A stretch of 55,368 nt of DNA, taken from positions 347,800 through 403,167 of the forward strand of contig NZ_BMQC01000003.1 in the NCBI RefSeq assembly GCF_014647915.1, given 5' to 3'. The stretch's first letter is position 1. Every line of letters starts with the position of its first letter. The translations under genes were made by a program, and so were the position numbers. The DNA comes from Pilimelia terevasa (GTDB lineage: Bacteria > Actinomycetota > Actinomycetes > Mycobacteriales > Micromonosporaceae). The notes beneath the pieces were generated by a model. That model did not search any database. It saw only the letters and a program-made list of their open reading frames with translations, and was not told the DNA's origin. Of this stretch, positions 7,677 to 17,240 are shown piece by piece.

Positions 7677-10496
7677 TCAGCGGGCGGCGCGGGCGGCGCC
7701 CGGCGGCGGGCAGGTGACGGGTACCGGCTCGGGCCCGTCGGCCGGGTAGGCCGTACCTTGGCGCGCCACCTCCACCGCCAGGTCGGCGGCCGTGCCGGAG
7801 ACCGCGGCCGCGGTCAGGTCGCGCAGGCAGACCAGTGAGGTCCGCCGGTTGCGGCTCACCCGGTCGGCGTCGAACCGGACCGGGCTGTTCACGCCGTAGG
7901 GCAGCGGCACCTGCTGCGTGCCGCCGTGCAGCACCGCCGCCATCCGCTCGGCCAGCGGCCCGGCCGCGGCGGTACCGGGCTGCGGCGGGTCCGCCCGCCA
8001 GGCGGCCCAGTGCAGCAGCCGGACCGCCTCGTACGACGTCGCCGCCCACCCGCCGGCCAGGTCGGTCAGCTCGTCGGCGCGCTCCCCGGCGCGCTCGGCG
8101 CCCGCGCACCGCTGGAGCGCCGCGATGTCGCGGCGGAACTGCAGCCGCGGCGCGACCCCCGTGCCCGCCGGCCCGGCGGTCGCCCCGGCGAACCGGTCGT
8201 CGAGCAGCCGCCGGCAGGACAGCAGGACGCTCTTGGTGGCCATCACCACGGCGAGGCCGGGCGGGGCGCTGGCGGCCAGGTCCCGGTCGGCGATGAACCG
8301 GGAGGTCGAGTCGTCGGCGACGAGCAGCGGGATCCGGCCGTTGCAGGTGTCCACCAGGTCCCAGGTGAAGTCGCGGAAGTCGGTGTACCGGCCGCCGAAG
8401 AACAGCACCTGGTTCGTCCCGCCGCAGAGGGCGGGCGTCATCGGGCCGTCGCGGCCGGGGCCCGGCGGCTCACCCGGGCGGGTCCACCGCCACTGCCGGA
8501 ACCGCGGGCCGAACCGCCGGGCCAGCTCGTCGCGCAGCGTCATCACGTACGCGTCCCGGTTGTCGGGGTCCTCGGCCCCGGCGCGGTACACGTCCACCAG
8601 CCGGGCGCCGGGCGCGACCCGGTCGACGTAGCGGCGGACCAGTTCCGCCTGCATGCTGTTGGGGGCGATCATCTGGAAGAACCGCGGCAGGGTCTCGACC
8701 AGGTCCTCGGCGGTCATCGTGGGGCTGATCATCACGAAGCGGGCGGGGTCGAGCCGGGCGAGCGCCCGCTTGACCGGCTCCCGGCTGTCCAGGGTCACCA
8801 CCCCGCCGCGGACCGTCGGGTCGGCGGCGAGCAGCGCGCCCAGCCTGGTCACGGTGTGGTCGACCAACCTGCTGGCCGCGCCCGCGTTGGCCACCGCCAG
8901 CCGCAGCAGCGGCCCGCCGGAGGGGCCGTCGTTGTTGGCGGCGAGCTGGACGGCGTACGCGCCGGCAAGATCCTCGGACTCCGCCACCTGCGAGGTCCGC
9001 GCGTCCCCGCTGGGCCTGGTCAGGGCCGTGAGCAGGACCAGCGTCAGCGGCCGCCGGCCGGGCTGCTCGCGGTGCAGCCGCTCGACCCGGCGGTTCTCGG
9101 CGTAGATCAACTTCTCGTACCGCGCCGACCGGCTCGCCGCCCCGCCGAACGGCGCCCCGCACAGCCGGTACCCGACCTCCTGCCCGTCCACGGTCACCAC
9201 GTTCTCCCCGGACACGCCGGGGCGGCAGGCCCACACCAGCGACCGGTACGCGACCACGCCCGTGCCGGCCAGCAGGCCCGCGCCGAGCGCCGCGGCCAGC
9301 AGCCGGTTCCGGGCGCGCTCGGCCCGCCGCGGCGGGCGGGCGACCGGCCCCGCGGTCGCCGCCGCCAGGCCGGCGACCGCGGCGGCGTCCAGGGTGAGCG
9401 CCCACGGGCGGGTGGCGTCGGCGCCGCCGGCCCACGGCGCCCGGTACGCCTCCCACTGCGCCAGGGGCCGGTACCGGGCGTCCGGGTGGGGCCGGTCGGT
9501 GACGACGACCAGCGCCCGCGCGTCGGCGCTGGCCGCGTGGCCGCCGAGCAGCGCCGCCGCCGCGGGCCCGCCGGCCCGGTCGCCGAGCACCAGCACCGGG
9601 TACGCCGTGCGCCAGTTCCCCCACCAGCGCCGGCCGTGGGCCGCCCGCAGGTCGGCCAGGAACGCGGCCACCAGGACCCGGTCCCGGCGCAGCCGGGCCG
9701 CGGCGGGGTCGCGCGCCGACGCCACCGCGTCGGCGGTCCAGGTGGTCGCCTCGGCGAGCACCCCGGCGCCGCGCTCGACGCCGACGCCGCGGCGGCCGAG
9801 CCGGCGCAGCCGCCAGCGCGGGCCGACGACCGCCCACAGCCGGCGCGCGGCCAGCCCGAGCACCACGCACAGCAAAGCCACGCCCAGGGCGTACAGGGCG
9901 GTGGACAGCCGGGTGCCGCCGGCCTGGCCGGCGGAGAGCGCGGCGACCGTACCGGCGGCGGTCAGCATCGACACCATCGGCTCGGTGGCCCGCGGCGCCC
10001 CGGTGTTCGGCGGGCCGATCGCCGCCCGGACCGCGGCGGCGCGCCGGTCCACGCCCGCGGCGGTCAGCCGCAGGTCGGCGATCGCCACGACGTCGCGGTA
10101 CCGCGGGAAGGGCAGCGGCCGCCAGCCCGAGCCCGGCCGTTCGAGCTGCGCGACGGCCGCGTCGAGCAGCCCGCGCACCTCGGGGTGCGCGGCGGCGTCG
10201 ACGACGGCGTGCGCGACGCGCGGGGCCGCGGCGTCGAGCAGCGCCCCGACCGCGCCGACCAGGTCGGCCGACCCGGGCGGCGCGGTCGCCAGCGCGACGA
10301 CCGGCCGCGCCAGCCGGCGGCGCCGGTCCACCGCCGTGACCGCGGTGAGCAGGGCGGCGAGCGGGTGCGGTGGCTCGCCGGCCGGCCCGCCGCCGGCCCG
10401 GGGCGCCGGGACGCCGCCGGGGTGCGCGCCCGCGGCGCCGGGCGCGGGGGGCGGCGCGCCGGCGGCGACCCAGCGCCGCCGTACCGATCCGGTCAT
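7677..10496 (-). CDS. large membrane protein with outer periplasmic-binding-protein-like domain
   Basis: The 939-aa protein starts best at ATG 10496, next to gggagag; an upstream TTG at 10520 is possible. Residues about 1-165 form a soluble Ala/Arg-rich domain. Hydrophobic helices lie near 170-225. A soluble part follows, and one more helix near 400-425 (LLAAALGAGLLAGTGVVAY) leads to a long C-terminal domain. That domain alternates strands and helices in the manner of type-1 periplasmic-binding folds: LTLVLLTAL, LAGAYAVQLAANND, LLRLAVANAG, FFQMIAPN, VLFFGGRY and IPLLVADDS. I infer a sensor with an extracellular ligand domain. No kinase or NTPase motif is visible. The ligand and the N-terminal function are unknown. 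Confidence 0.7.
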   Translation of the reverse strand: MTGSVRRRWVAAGAPPPAPGAAGAHPGGVPAPRAGGGPAGEPPHPLAALLTAVTAVDRRRRLARPVVALATAPPGSADLVGAVGALLDAAAPRVAHAVVDAAAHPEVRGLLDAAVAQLERPGSGWRPLPFPRYRDVVAIADLRLTAAGVDRRAAAVRAAIGPPNTGAPRATEPMVSMLTAAGTVAALSAGQAGGTRLSTALYALGVALLCVVLGLAARRLWAVVGPRWRLRRLGRRGVGVERGAGVLAEATTWTADAVASARDPAAARLRRDRVLVAAFLADLRAAHGRRWWGNWRTAYPVLVLGDRAGGPAAAALLGGHAASADARALVVVTDRPHPDARYRPLAQWEAYRAPWAGGADATRPWALTLDAAAVAGLAAATAGPVARPPRRAERARNRLLAAALGAGLLAGTGVVAYRSLVWACRPGVSGENVVTVDGQEVGYRLCGAPFGGAASRSARYEKLIYAENRRVERLHREQPGRRPLTLVLLTALTRPSGDARTSQVAESEDLAGAYAVQLAANNDGPSGGPLLRLAVANAGAASRLVDHTVTRLGALLAADPTVRGGVVTLDSREPVKRALARLDPARFVMISPTMTAEDLVETLPRFFQMIAPNSMQAELVRRYVDRVAPGARLVDVYRAGAEDPDNRDAYVMTLRDELARRFGPRFRQWRWTRPGEPPGPGRDGPMTPALCGGTNQVLFFGGRYTDFRDFTWDLVDTCNGRIPLLVADDSTSRFIADRDLAASAPPGLAVVMATKSVLLSCRRLLDDRFAGATAGPAGTGVAPRLQFRRDIAALQRCAGAERAGERADELTDLAGGWAATSYEAVRLLHWAAWRADPPQPGTAAAGPLAERMAAVLHGGTQQVPLPYGVNSPVRFDADRVSRNRRTSLVCLRDLTAAAVSGTAADLAVEVARQGTAYPADGPEPVPVTCPPPGAARAAR

Positions 10497-10572
10497 GGCT
10501 CTCCCACCCCCACGGGTCAACGCGGCCGCGACCCCACTGTCACGGGAGGACGACTCGCGACGACACTCGGTG

Positions 10573-10594
10573 ATCTGTCGGATATCCGACAGAT
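10573..10594. promoter_or_regulatory. perfect 22-bp palindrome, probable operator
   Basis: Bases 10573-10594 are exactly self-complementary (arms atctgtcggat and atccgacagat, no loop). The site lies about 77 bases upstream of the 939-aa membrane protein start. The absence of a loop argues against a terminator and for binding by a dimeric repressor such as a TetR or GntR protein. No regulator gene adjoins it. Confidence 0.5.
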
Positions 10595-10671
10595 GGGCGG
10601 GTAGACGTCCCGTTGGGCCGCGGTCGGCCGGCCGCTCGACCAGCGGACTCGGGCGGCGTGGCGGGCGTGGT

Positions 10672-10698
10672 GCCGGTCCGCGCGTCGCGCGGACCGGC
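10672..10698 (-). terminator. 11-bp stem-loop at the end of the secreted-protein gene
   Basis: Arms gccggtccgcg (10672-10682) and cgcggaccggc (10688-10698) pair perfectly with a 5-base loop. The stem abuts the stop codon of the minus-strand gene at 10698-11426. Confidence 0.6.
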
Positions 10699-11426
10699 TA
10701 GCGGCGCTGCTGGGCACCGTAGGCCGCGGCGATGTCCGGCGTGCCCCGGGCCACCATGCGGAAGTAGCGGTACCGCGGCGCGTGCCACCGGAACCGGGGC
10801 GTCGCGCCCGCGTCGTCGGTGCGGTACGTCGACAGCGTCACCCAGGTACCGCGCACGGTCGGCCGCGACTGGAGCACGACGGTGGCGGCGCGCCAGGGCG
10901 CGAACCGGTGCGCGGTGCGGCTGTAGGCCCGCGCGACCCCGCGGGTCGTCACGTACCGGCCGGACCGGACGGCGCTCAGCGCCACGCCGGCCCTGCGGTG
11001 GAGGGTGAAGGAGGTGTCGGCCTGCGGCCTGGGGAGTCCGGTGTCCTCGTCCACGAGTCCGGTCCCCCGGACCCGGTACACCCCGGAGGGGTCGGTGTCG
11101 CGGAAGGTCAGCCGCATCGGCGCGCCGTCGGCGTCGAGGACCTCGTGCCGGAGCGGGATGACGCGCGCGCCGGGCGGGCCGGTGATCTCCCAGGTGACGC
11201 GGTAGTGGTTCATCGGTACGCCGCAGACGGCCCGGGCCATCGAGTGCGCCGCCTCGACGGTGCGGCCGTCCACCTGGACGTCGGCCACGTACAGGCGCGC
11301 CGCGCAGTCCGGTGCGGCTGCGGTCGCGGGCACGGCGGGCGCGGCGGGCGCGGCGGGCGCGACGCCGGCCAGGGCCAGGGCCAGGGCCAGGGCGCCCACC
11401 GACCGGTGCGGCAACGACGTTGTCAT
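10698..11426 (-). CDS. secreted protein of unknown function
   Basis: The 242-aa product has a signal peptide of about 35 residues (VGALALALALAGVAPAAPAAP) followed by a mature part that is rich in beta strands, with paired Cys (DCAARLYV and ARAVCGV). The second half contains YVTTRGVARAYSRTAHRFAPW and YRTDDAGATPRFRW, which read like an Ig-like or bead-type fold with aromatic-flanked strands. A ggggggtg site precedes the ATG. I do not recognise a named family. It is divergent from the subtilase gene across a 216-base gap that includes an AT-rich patch near 11465-11490, a likely promoter area. Confidence 0.7.
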   Translation of the reverse strand: MTTSLPHRSVGALALALALAGVAPAAPAAPAVPATAAAPDCAARLYVADVQVDGRTVEAAHSMARAVCGVPMNHYRVTWEITGPPGARVIPLRHEVLDADGAPMRLTFRDTDPSGVYRVRGTGLVDEDTGLPRPQADTSFTLHRRAGVALSAVRSGRYVTTRGVARAYSRTAHRFAPWRAATVVLQSRPTVRGTWVTLSTYRTDDAGATPRFRWHAPRYRYFRMVARGTPDIAAAYGAQQRR

Positions 11427-11642
11427 GGGTCACCCCCCACGGGCCGCGGCTGCGACGAATCTGCTGATTAATTGTGCTATTTGATGGTACGCGTAGTGGG
11501 ACGCTTTTCCTGACGGCGACCCGGAAAAAGACGGTCCGTCCCGGCCCAGCCCGGCCGCGTGAACGTCACCGACTATTCGTGGGTTGGCCAATCACCCCTC
11601 ATGCGATTGGATGCGTAGGTCTATTCAGGAGAGGACACCCCT

Positions 11643-13364
11643 GTGAATCCACGATTCACCGCCGTCTTTCCGACCGCGGCCGCGGCCGCGGCGGTCCTTG
11701 TGACGGCGTCCGTGCTGCCCGCGACGGGCGCCCCGCGCGCCGAGGCGCTCACCACACCCACCACCTTCACCGTCGTCACCGAGGACGGCGTCCCCGCCGA
11801 CCGGGCCGTTTCCGAGATCACCGCTGCCGGCGGCGCGGTGGTCGGCCACAACAGCCGGGCGGGCACGTTCCAGGTGACCACCCGCCGGTCGGACTTCTCC
11901 CGGCGGGCGTTCGCCGCCCGCTCCCTGCTGGCGGCCGTGCCGCAGCGGGTCGTCGGCGTCGCCCCGGCCGTCCGCAAGGTCGACCCGGTGGAGGCGCTGG
12001 CCGCCGCCGGGCGCGGCGCGGCCCGCACCGCCGGCCGCCCGGCCGCGGCCCGGGGACCGCTGCGGGCCGACCCGCTGGACCACCGCCTGTGGGGCCTGAA
12101 AATGGTCCGCTCCGACCTGGCCCGGGCGAAGGAGCCCGGCACCCACGAGGTGACCGTCGGCGTCATGGACACCGGCCTGGACGCCAGCCAGCCGGACCTC
12201 GCGCCGAACTTCAACGCCGACCTGTCCCGCAACTTCGCCCCGGACATCGAGGCCATCGACGGCCCGTGCGAGGTCCGCGGCTGCGTCGACCCGGTGGGCA
12301 CCGACGACGGCGGGCACGGCACCCACGTGGCCGGCTCGATCGGCGCGGCCGCCAACGGCTTCGGCCTCTCCGGCGTCGCCCCGAACGTCAGCCTGGTGGA
12401 GCTGAAGGCCGGCCAGGACTCCGGCTTCTTCTTCCTCGACGCGGTCGTCAACGCGCTCACCTACGCCGGTGACGCCGGCATCGACGTGGTGAACATGTCG
12501 TTCTACGTCGACCCGTGGGCGTTCAACTGCGCCAGCAACCCGGCGGACACCCCCGAGCAGCAGGCACAGCAGCGCGCCACGGTCAAGGCGATGACGCGGG
12601 CGCTGAACTACGCCCACAAGGCCGGCGTCACGCTGCTGGCCGCGCTCGGCAACGCGCACACCGACCTGGGCCACCCCGGCCGGGACACCACCAGCCCGAA
12701 CTACCCGGCCAACACCGCGCACCCCCGCGAGATCGACAACGCCACCTGCGTCGACCTGCCCGTCGAGGGCGCGCACGTCATCGGCACGTCCTCGCTCGGC
12801 CCGTCGTCGCACAAGTCCGACTACTCCAACTACGGCGTCGAGCAGATCGGCATCTCGGCCCCGGGCGGCTTCCGCCGCGACTACCCGGGCACCGCCGACC
12901 AGGACGCGCCGGAGAACCTGATCCTCTCGACGTACCCGCGGAAGGTGCTGCTGGAGGCGAAGAAGATCGACGCCGACGGCAACGTCACCCCCGGCAACGA
13001 GACGACGGTGTTCAAGCAGTGCCCGGCCCAGGGTCCGTGCGGCTACTACACCTACCTGCAGGGGACGTCGATGGCCGCGCCGTACGCCAGCGGCGTCGCA
13101 GCGCTGATCGTCGCCGCCCACGGCTCCCGCGACGGCGGCCGCGGCCTGACCCTCGCCCCGGCGAAGGTCGAGCAGCACCTGTACCGGACCGCGCAGGCCC
13201 GCCCCTGCCCGCCCGGCGGCACGATGACCTACCCGCAGAAGGACGGCACCTCCTACACGGCCACCTGCGAGGGCACGGAGAACTTCAACGGCTTCTACGG
13301 CTACGGCATCGTCGATGCGTACGCCGCGGTCACGAAGGCACTCAAGCCCGGCGAGAAGCCGTAA
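11643..13364 (+). CDS. exported subtilisin-like serine protease (S8 family)
   Basis: The 573-aa protease starts at GTG after aggagagg. A signal peptide spans about 1-35, and a propeptide-like region (about 40-140, inhibitor I9 type) follows. The catalytic triad is visible: Asp176 in VGVMDTGLD, His225 in GGHGTHVAGS and Ser476 in GTSMAAPYASG. The oxyanion Asn probably lies in the LLAALGNAHTD region. It should cleave extracellular proteins after secretion and autoprocessing. A hairpin terminator follows the gene, so it is probably monocistronic. Confidence 0.95.
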   Translation: MNPRFTAVFPTAAAAAAVLVTASVLPATGAPRAEALTTPTTFTVVTEDGVPADRAVSEITAAGGAVVGHNSRAGTFQVTTRRSDFSRRAFAARSLLAAVPQRVVGVAPAVRKVDPVEALAAAGRGAARTAGRPAAARGPLRADPLDHRLWGLKMVRSDLARAKEPGTHEVTVGVMDTGLDASQPDLAPNFNADLSRNFAPDIEAIDGPCEVRGCVDPVGTDDGGHGTHVAGSIGAAANGFGLSGVAPNVSLVELKAGQDSGFFFLDAVVNALTYAGDAGIDVVNMSFYVDPWAFNCASNPADTPEQQAQQRATVKAMTRALNYAHKAGVTLLAALGNAHTDLGHPGRDTTSPNYPANTAHPREIDNATCVDLPVEGAHVIGTSSLGPSSHKSDYSNYGVEQIGISAPGGFRRDYPGTADQDAPENLILSTYPRKVLLEAKKIDADGNVTPGNETTVFKQCPAQGPCGYYTYLQGTSMAAPYASGVAALIVAAHGSRDGGRGLTLAPAKVEQHLYRTAQARPCPPGGTMTYPQKDGTSYTATCEGTENFNGFYGYGIVDAYAAVTKALKPGEKP

Positions 13365-13369
13365 CCCGC

Positions 13370-13409
13370 ACGGCCCGGCGGTCGGCCGCGCGCTGAACCG
13401 CCGGGCCGT
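13370..13409 (+). terminator. 13-bp stem-loop after the subtilase gene
   Basis: Arms acggcccggcggt (13370-13382) and accgccgggccgt (13397-13409) are perfect complements separated by 14 bases, starting six bases after the stop codon. Confidence 0.65.
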
Positions 13410-13530
13410 CGGGCCCGCGGCGCGGCGGCCGCCTGCGACGCTGTCCTTTCCGGACATTGCCCGGGCGCGGTGCCGTGCGCGACGATGGCGGCTGTCGGGA
13501 GCTTCGCCGACTGTCGAGGGGCGGTGGCGC

Positions 13531-14730
13531 GTGCCAGGGTTCCGGGTGAGCCGCCGGGAGGTGTTGCGGGGCGCCGGCGCCCTGGCCGGCCTGACGTGGG
13601 GCGGCGTGCGCGTGCCGCGCCCGCGGCCGACCGGCGGGCCGCGGCCGCGGCGGTGCGACGAGCTGTGGTCGCTGCCGCTGCCGGAGCCGACCAGTCTGCG
13701 GCCGGTCCTGGCCGGCGGCCGGGTCTACGTGGGGGTGCGGGAGGAGTTCCTGGCGCTCGACGCCGGTACCGGCCGGCGGGTCTGGCAGCAGCCCCTGCCG
13801 CGGACCACCCGGGGCGGGTGGACAGCGGTCGCCGCGGGGCACGTGGCCCTCATGCACTGGCACAGCTCGGGCGGCAAGCCGAAGCGGCCGCTGACCTACC
13901 TGCGGATCCTGGACCCGCCCGCGGGCACCGTCCGCTGGGAACAGCGCGTCTACCGGACCAGGAGCGCCTCGCAGCGCCGGGTGGGGGTCTTCGGCGCGCA
14001 CGCGGTCACGACGATCTGTACGGGACCGGACGCGTACCGCGTGAGCGCTTACCGGCTGGCCGACGGCACCCGCGACTGGTCCTCGGGCCGGCACGCCCTG
14101 CCCGGGGGTCCCCCGGCGCCCGGCCCGGCCCGGCTGCTGCTGGCGGCGGTACCGGAGGGCCGGACAGCCGTACTCCTGGACCTGGCCACCGGCCGGCCCT
14201 CCTGGGTCCGGCGGGACCTGGCCCTGACCGAGCGCGGCGCGGCCGTCGACCTCGGTACCCACCTGTTCGCCACCACCCGGCCCGCCGCCGTCCCCACCGC
14301 CGCCGCCGTACCGGCGGTGACCCGCCTGGACGCCGCCACCGGCGCCACCGGCTGGCAGGTCGGCTTCGGCGGTGCCGCCGTCGACGTCCTGGCCGCGGCC
14401 GGAGGGCAGGTCCACATCGGCGTCCGCGGGCAGGGCCTGCACACGCGCGACGCGGGAACGGGTGGGCCCCGCTGGCACTGGCCGCTGCCGCCGGGCGACC
14501 TCTCGCTGGAGCAGCTCGCCGTCGGTGCCGGCCGGGTCTGCGTGCTCAGCGCGCCCCCGGGGGGCCGCCCCGCGACGCTGCACATCCTCGACGCCACCAC
14601 CGGCGCGCCCTGCGCCGCGCCGTTCCCGGACGTGCACCAGGGCATCGCCGCCGACGACGCCACGCTGGTGTTCCAGACTGACGACCCGCAGACCGGGGCC
14701 ACCCGGCTGCTGGCGGTCGCGCTGGCGTAG
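13531..14730 (+). CDS. Tat-exported PQQ-like beta-propeller protein
   Basis: The frame is open from 13315, but I place the start at GTG 13531, nine bases after gaggggc. The N-terminus VSRREVLRGAGALAGLTWGG then has a twin-arginine signal. The 399-aa product shows repeated propeller blades with Asp-Ala-Gly/Ala-Thr-Gly turns: LDAGTGRRVWQQ, LATGRPSWVR, DAATGATGWQV and DAGTGGPRWHW. Tat export implies folding, perhaps with a cofactor, before secretion. The gene resembles the propeller at 4856-6013 in design. Substrate or partner is not visible. It converges on the NB-ARC regulator gene with only 16 bases between stops. Confidence 0.8.
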   Translation: MPGFRVSRREVLRGAGALAGLTWGGVRVPRPRPTGGPRPRRCDELWSLPLPEPTSLRPVLAGGRVYVGVREEFLALDAGTGRRVWQQPLPRTTRGGWTAVAAGHVALMHWHSSGGKPKRPLTYLRILDPPAGTVRWEQRVYRTRSASQRRVGVFGAHAVTTICTGPDAYRVSAYRLADGTRDWSSGRHALPGGPPAPGPARLLLAAVPEGRTAVLLDLATGRPSWVRRDLALTERGAAVDLGTHLFATTRPAAVPTAAAVPAVTRLDAATGATGWQVGFGGAAVDVLAAAGGQVHIGVRGQGLHTRDAGTGGPRWHWPLPPGDLSLEQLAVGAGRVCVLSAPPGGRPATLHILDATTGAPCAAPFPDVHQGIAADDATLVFQTDDPQTGATRLLAVALA

Positions 14731-14746
14731 CCGTGGTGGGGGTCGG

Positions 14747-17047
14747 TCAGGGCGTGTGCCCCAGCTCGCCCAGCCGCTGACGCAGACCGTCGCGCTCGGG
14801 GCTGCGCAGCTCCGTGAAGACCTCCAGCGCGTCCCCCCACGCCTGCCGCGCCAGCGCGGTGCGGCCGGCGGCCCGGTGGGTCTCGCCGAGGTGGGTCAGC
14901 GTGAGCGCCAGGTAGTACCGGTGGCCGAGGACGCGGTACAGCCGCAGCGCCTCGTGGTAGCACCGGACGGCCCCGGTCAGGTCGCCGAGGTGGTGCAGGG
15001 CGAAGCCGATGCTGTCCCAGGCGTCGGCGGCGCCGTCGTCGTCCCCGATCTCGGTCATCAGGCCCAGCGCCCGCCGGCAGTGGGCCTCCGCCTCCGCGTG
15101 GTCCCCGAGCAGGGCGTGCAGCCAGCCGAGCCCGTTGAGGATGCGGCCCTGGAGGTACCTGTTGCCGGCCGACGTGGCCAGGCGCAGCGCGAGGCGGGCG
15201 TGCGGCAGGGAGCGCGCCGGGTCGTCCCGCTCGTACGTGATGCCGATGACCTGCTGGGTCCGGGCCGCCGCGCCGGTGTCGCCGAGGCCGCGGAACAGCG
15301 CGTACGCGGACTCCAGGTGCTGCCGCGCCTCCTGCGCGTCCAGGTGGACCAGCACCCGGCCGAGAAGCTGGTGGGTGTGGGCCTGCCCGGCGTCGCTGCC
15401 CAGCCGCCGGGCGGCCCCCAGCGCGCCGTGCAGCAGGTCCGCCGCCTCGTGCCACCGCCCCTGGCGGTGCAGGTAGGGGTGAACGGTGTACGCGAGTTGC
15501 CACGCGTGGGTGTCGAATCCCGACTCGGCGGCGAGCCGGCTCGCCGCGAGCAGCGCCCCCTTCTCGGCGGCGAACCAGGCGAGCGCGTCGTCCTGGTCCC
15601 GCACCGCGATCCGCGCCGTGCCCGCGGCGGCCGGGTCGGGGGTGATCGGATCGTGGTGCGGTGCGAGCCGGGTGGCCGCGGCCCGCCCGGTGTGCAGGTA
15701 GAAGTCGAGCATCCGCCGGACCGCGGCGCGCCGCTGCGCCGGGGAGTCGACCCGGCCGGCGAGCTCCCCCGCGTAGCTGCGCATGAGGTCGTGCAGGACG
15801 AACCGCCCCGGCCCGGCCTCGGTGACCAGGTTGCCGTCGGCGAGCCGGGCGCACCACCGCCGGACCTCGTCCACCGGTCGGCCGGCCAGGCTGGCGGCGG
15901 CCGCGGCGTCGATGTCCGGCCCCGGGTGCAGGCCGAGGAGCCGGAAGAGCGCGGCGTCCTCCGACAGTTGCCGGTACGACCAGGAGAAGACGGTCCGCAC
16001 GTCGCTGACGGCGTCGCCGCCGTCCAGGGGGCCGAGCTGGTCGTCGGCGGCGTCGAGTTCGGCGACGATGCTGCTGAGCGGGAAGGCCGGCCGCAGCGCG
16101 GCGCGGGCGGCGACGACCGCGAGCGCCAGCGGCAGCCGCGCGCAGCGGTCGATCAGGGCGTCGGCCGCGGCGCTCTCGGCCGCCACCCGCGGCGCGCCCA
16201 GCCGGCCGGCCAGCAGCGCCCGCGCCTCGTCGAGGCTGGGCAGATCCAGCAGAACGGGCACCGCGCCCTCGGTCACGACCAGGCTCGTGAGCTGCCGTCG
16301 GCTGGTGACCAGTACCAGGCAGTCCGGGTTGCCCGGGACCAGCGGCCGCACCTGGTCGGCGTCGCGGGCGTTGTCCACCACCACGAGGACCCGCCGGCCC
16401 GCCAGGGCGCTGCGGTAACAGGCGGCCTGGCCGGCCAGGTCAGCCGGGATGCGCCGCTCCGGCACCTCCAGCGCGTGGAGGAACCCGCGGATCGCCTCAC
16501 CGGCGGTGACGGCGGCCCGGCCCGGCCCGAAGCCGTGCAGGTTGACGAAAAGCTGCCCGTCGGGGAACCGGTCGGCGACCTGGTGCGCCCAGTGGACCGC
16601 CAGGGTGCTCTTGCCGACACCGGCGGTTCCCGAGATCACGATCGTGCCGGGCCGGCTGTCCAGACGGGCGGTCAGGTACCTCAGGTAGGCGCCGCGCCCG
16701 GCGAACACCGGGACCGCCAGGGGCAGTCCGCGCGGTACCCGCGCCGCCGCCGCGCCGGCCGGGGCCGCGGCCGGCGGCGCGGCGGGCGAGGCCGCGGCGG
16801 GCGGGGTCGCGGCGGCCGGTGCGGCCGGGGTGCCGCGGCCCGCGGCCAGCGCGGCGTACCGGCGGCGCTCCTGGTCGGACAGCTCCAGCGCCTCGGCCAG
16901 CAGGCGCACGGTGCTCGGTCGCGGTGCCCCGCTGCGGCCGGTCTCGATGGCGCGGATGGCGCGGGAGCTGAGGCCGGCGCGTGCGGCCAGCTCCTCCTGG
17001 GAGAGCGCGAGCCTCCTGCGGTAGTCGCGGGTCAGCTCCCCGAACAA
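14747..17047 (-). CDS. XRE-type regulator with NB-ARC ATPase and TPR repeats
   Basis: This 766-aa protein belongs to the actinobacterial STAND regulators. An XRE helix-turn-helix occupies about residues 5-60 (LSQEELAARAGLSSRAIRAIE). The NB-ARC domain starts near 165 with Walker A GTAGVGKSTLAVHW, and Walker B is RRVLVVVDNARD. A winged segment and then six or more TPR-like repeats follow in the C-terminal 300 residues. I use TTG 17047 because gggggag sits just upstream and the protein then opens with FGELTRDYRRRL, as in homologues; upstream starts would run into the divergent promoter. Such proteins switch transcription after ATP-dependent oligomerisation. The divergent I36-type inhibitor gene is a candidate target. 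Confidence 0.85.
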   Translation of the reverse strand: MFGELTRDYRRRLALSQEELAARAGLSSRAIRAIETGRSGAPRPSTVRLLAEALELSDQERRRYAALAAGRGTPAAPAAATPPAAASPAAPPAAAPAGAAAARVPRGLPLAVPVFAGRGAYLRYLTARLDSRPGTIVISGTAGVGKSTLAVHWAHQVADRFPDGQLFVNLHGFGPGRAAVTAGEAIRGFLHALEVPERRIPADLAGQAACYRSALAGRRVLVVVDNARDADQVRPLVPGNPDCLVLVTSRRQLTSLVVTEGAVPVLLDLPSLDEARALLAGRLGAPRVAAESAAADALIDRCARLPLALAVVAARAALRPAFPLSSIVAELDAADDQLGPLDGGDAVSDVRTVFSWSYRQLSEDAALFRLLGLHPGPDIDAAAAASLAGRPVDEVRRWCARLADGNLVTEAGPGRFVLHDLMRSYAGELAGRVDSPAQRRAAVRRMLDFYLHTGRAAATRLAPHHDPITPDPAAAGTARIAVRDQDDALAWFAAEKGALLAASRLAAESGFDTHAWQLAYTVHPYLHRQGRWHEAADLLHGALGAARRLGSDAGQAHTHQLLGRVLVHLDAQEARQHLESAYALFRGLGDTGAAARTQQVIGITYERDDPARSLPHARLALRLATSAGNRYLQGRILNGLGWLHALLGDHAEAEAHCRRALGLMTEIGDDDGAADAWDSIGFALHHLGDLTGAVRCYHEALRLYRVLGHRYYLALTLTHLGETHRAAGRTALARQAWGDALEVFTELRSPERDGLRQRLGELGHTP

Positions 17048-17147
17048 GGCTCCCCCTTCGCCTGCTGCCGGCCGACCGGGGCCGGCAGGTTCCGCGAGCC
17101 GGCCCTGCGGCGAACCTGACTTCCTGTGAACGTCCGGTCGACAGCCT

Positions 17148-17162
17148 GTCTGCGTGACAGAC
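17148..17162. promoter_or_regulatory. short inverted repeat in the divergent promoter region
   Basis: Arms gtctg (17148-17152) and cagac (17158-17162) with a 5-base spacer lie between the NB-ARC regulator and the divergent I36-type gene. The position would suit an operator, but arms this short can occur by chance. Confidence 0.25.
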
Positions 17163-17240
17163 CGTATCGGAGGATGAAGCGCAGCACCGTCCGGTGAGAT
17201 GCGATCCACACGGACCACATTCGACAGTATGGAGATGTTG

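Noticed and set aside
14372-17119. Plus-strand open frame of 915 codons opposite the NB-ARC regulator
   Set aside because: The minus strand has HTH, Walker A/B and TPR features. The plus frame is Arg/Gln/Gly-rich with no family features.
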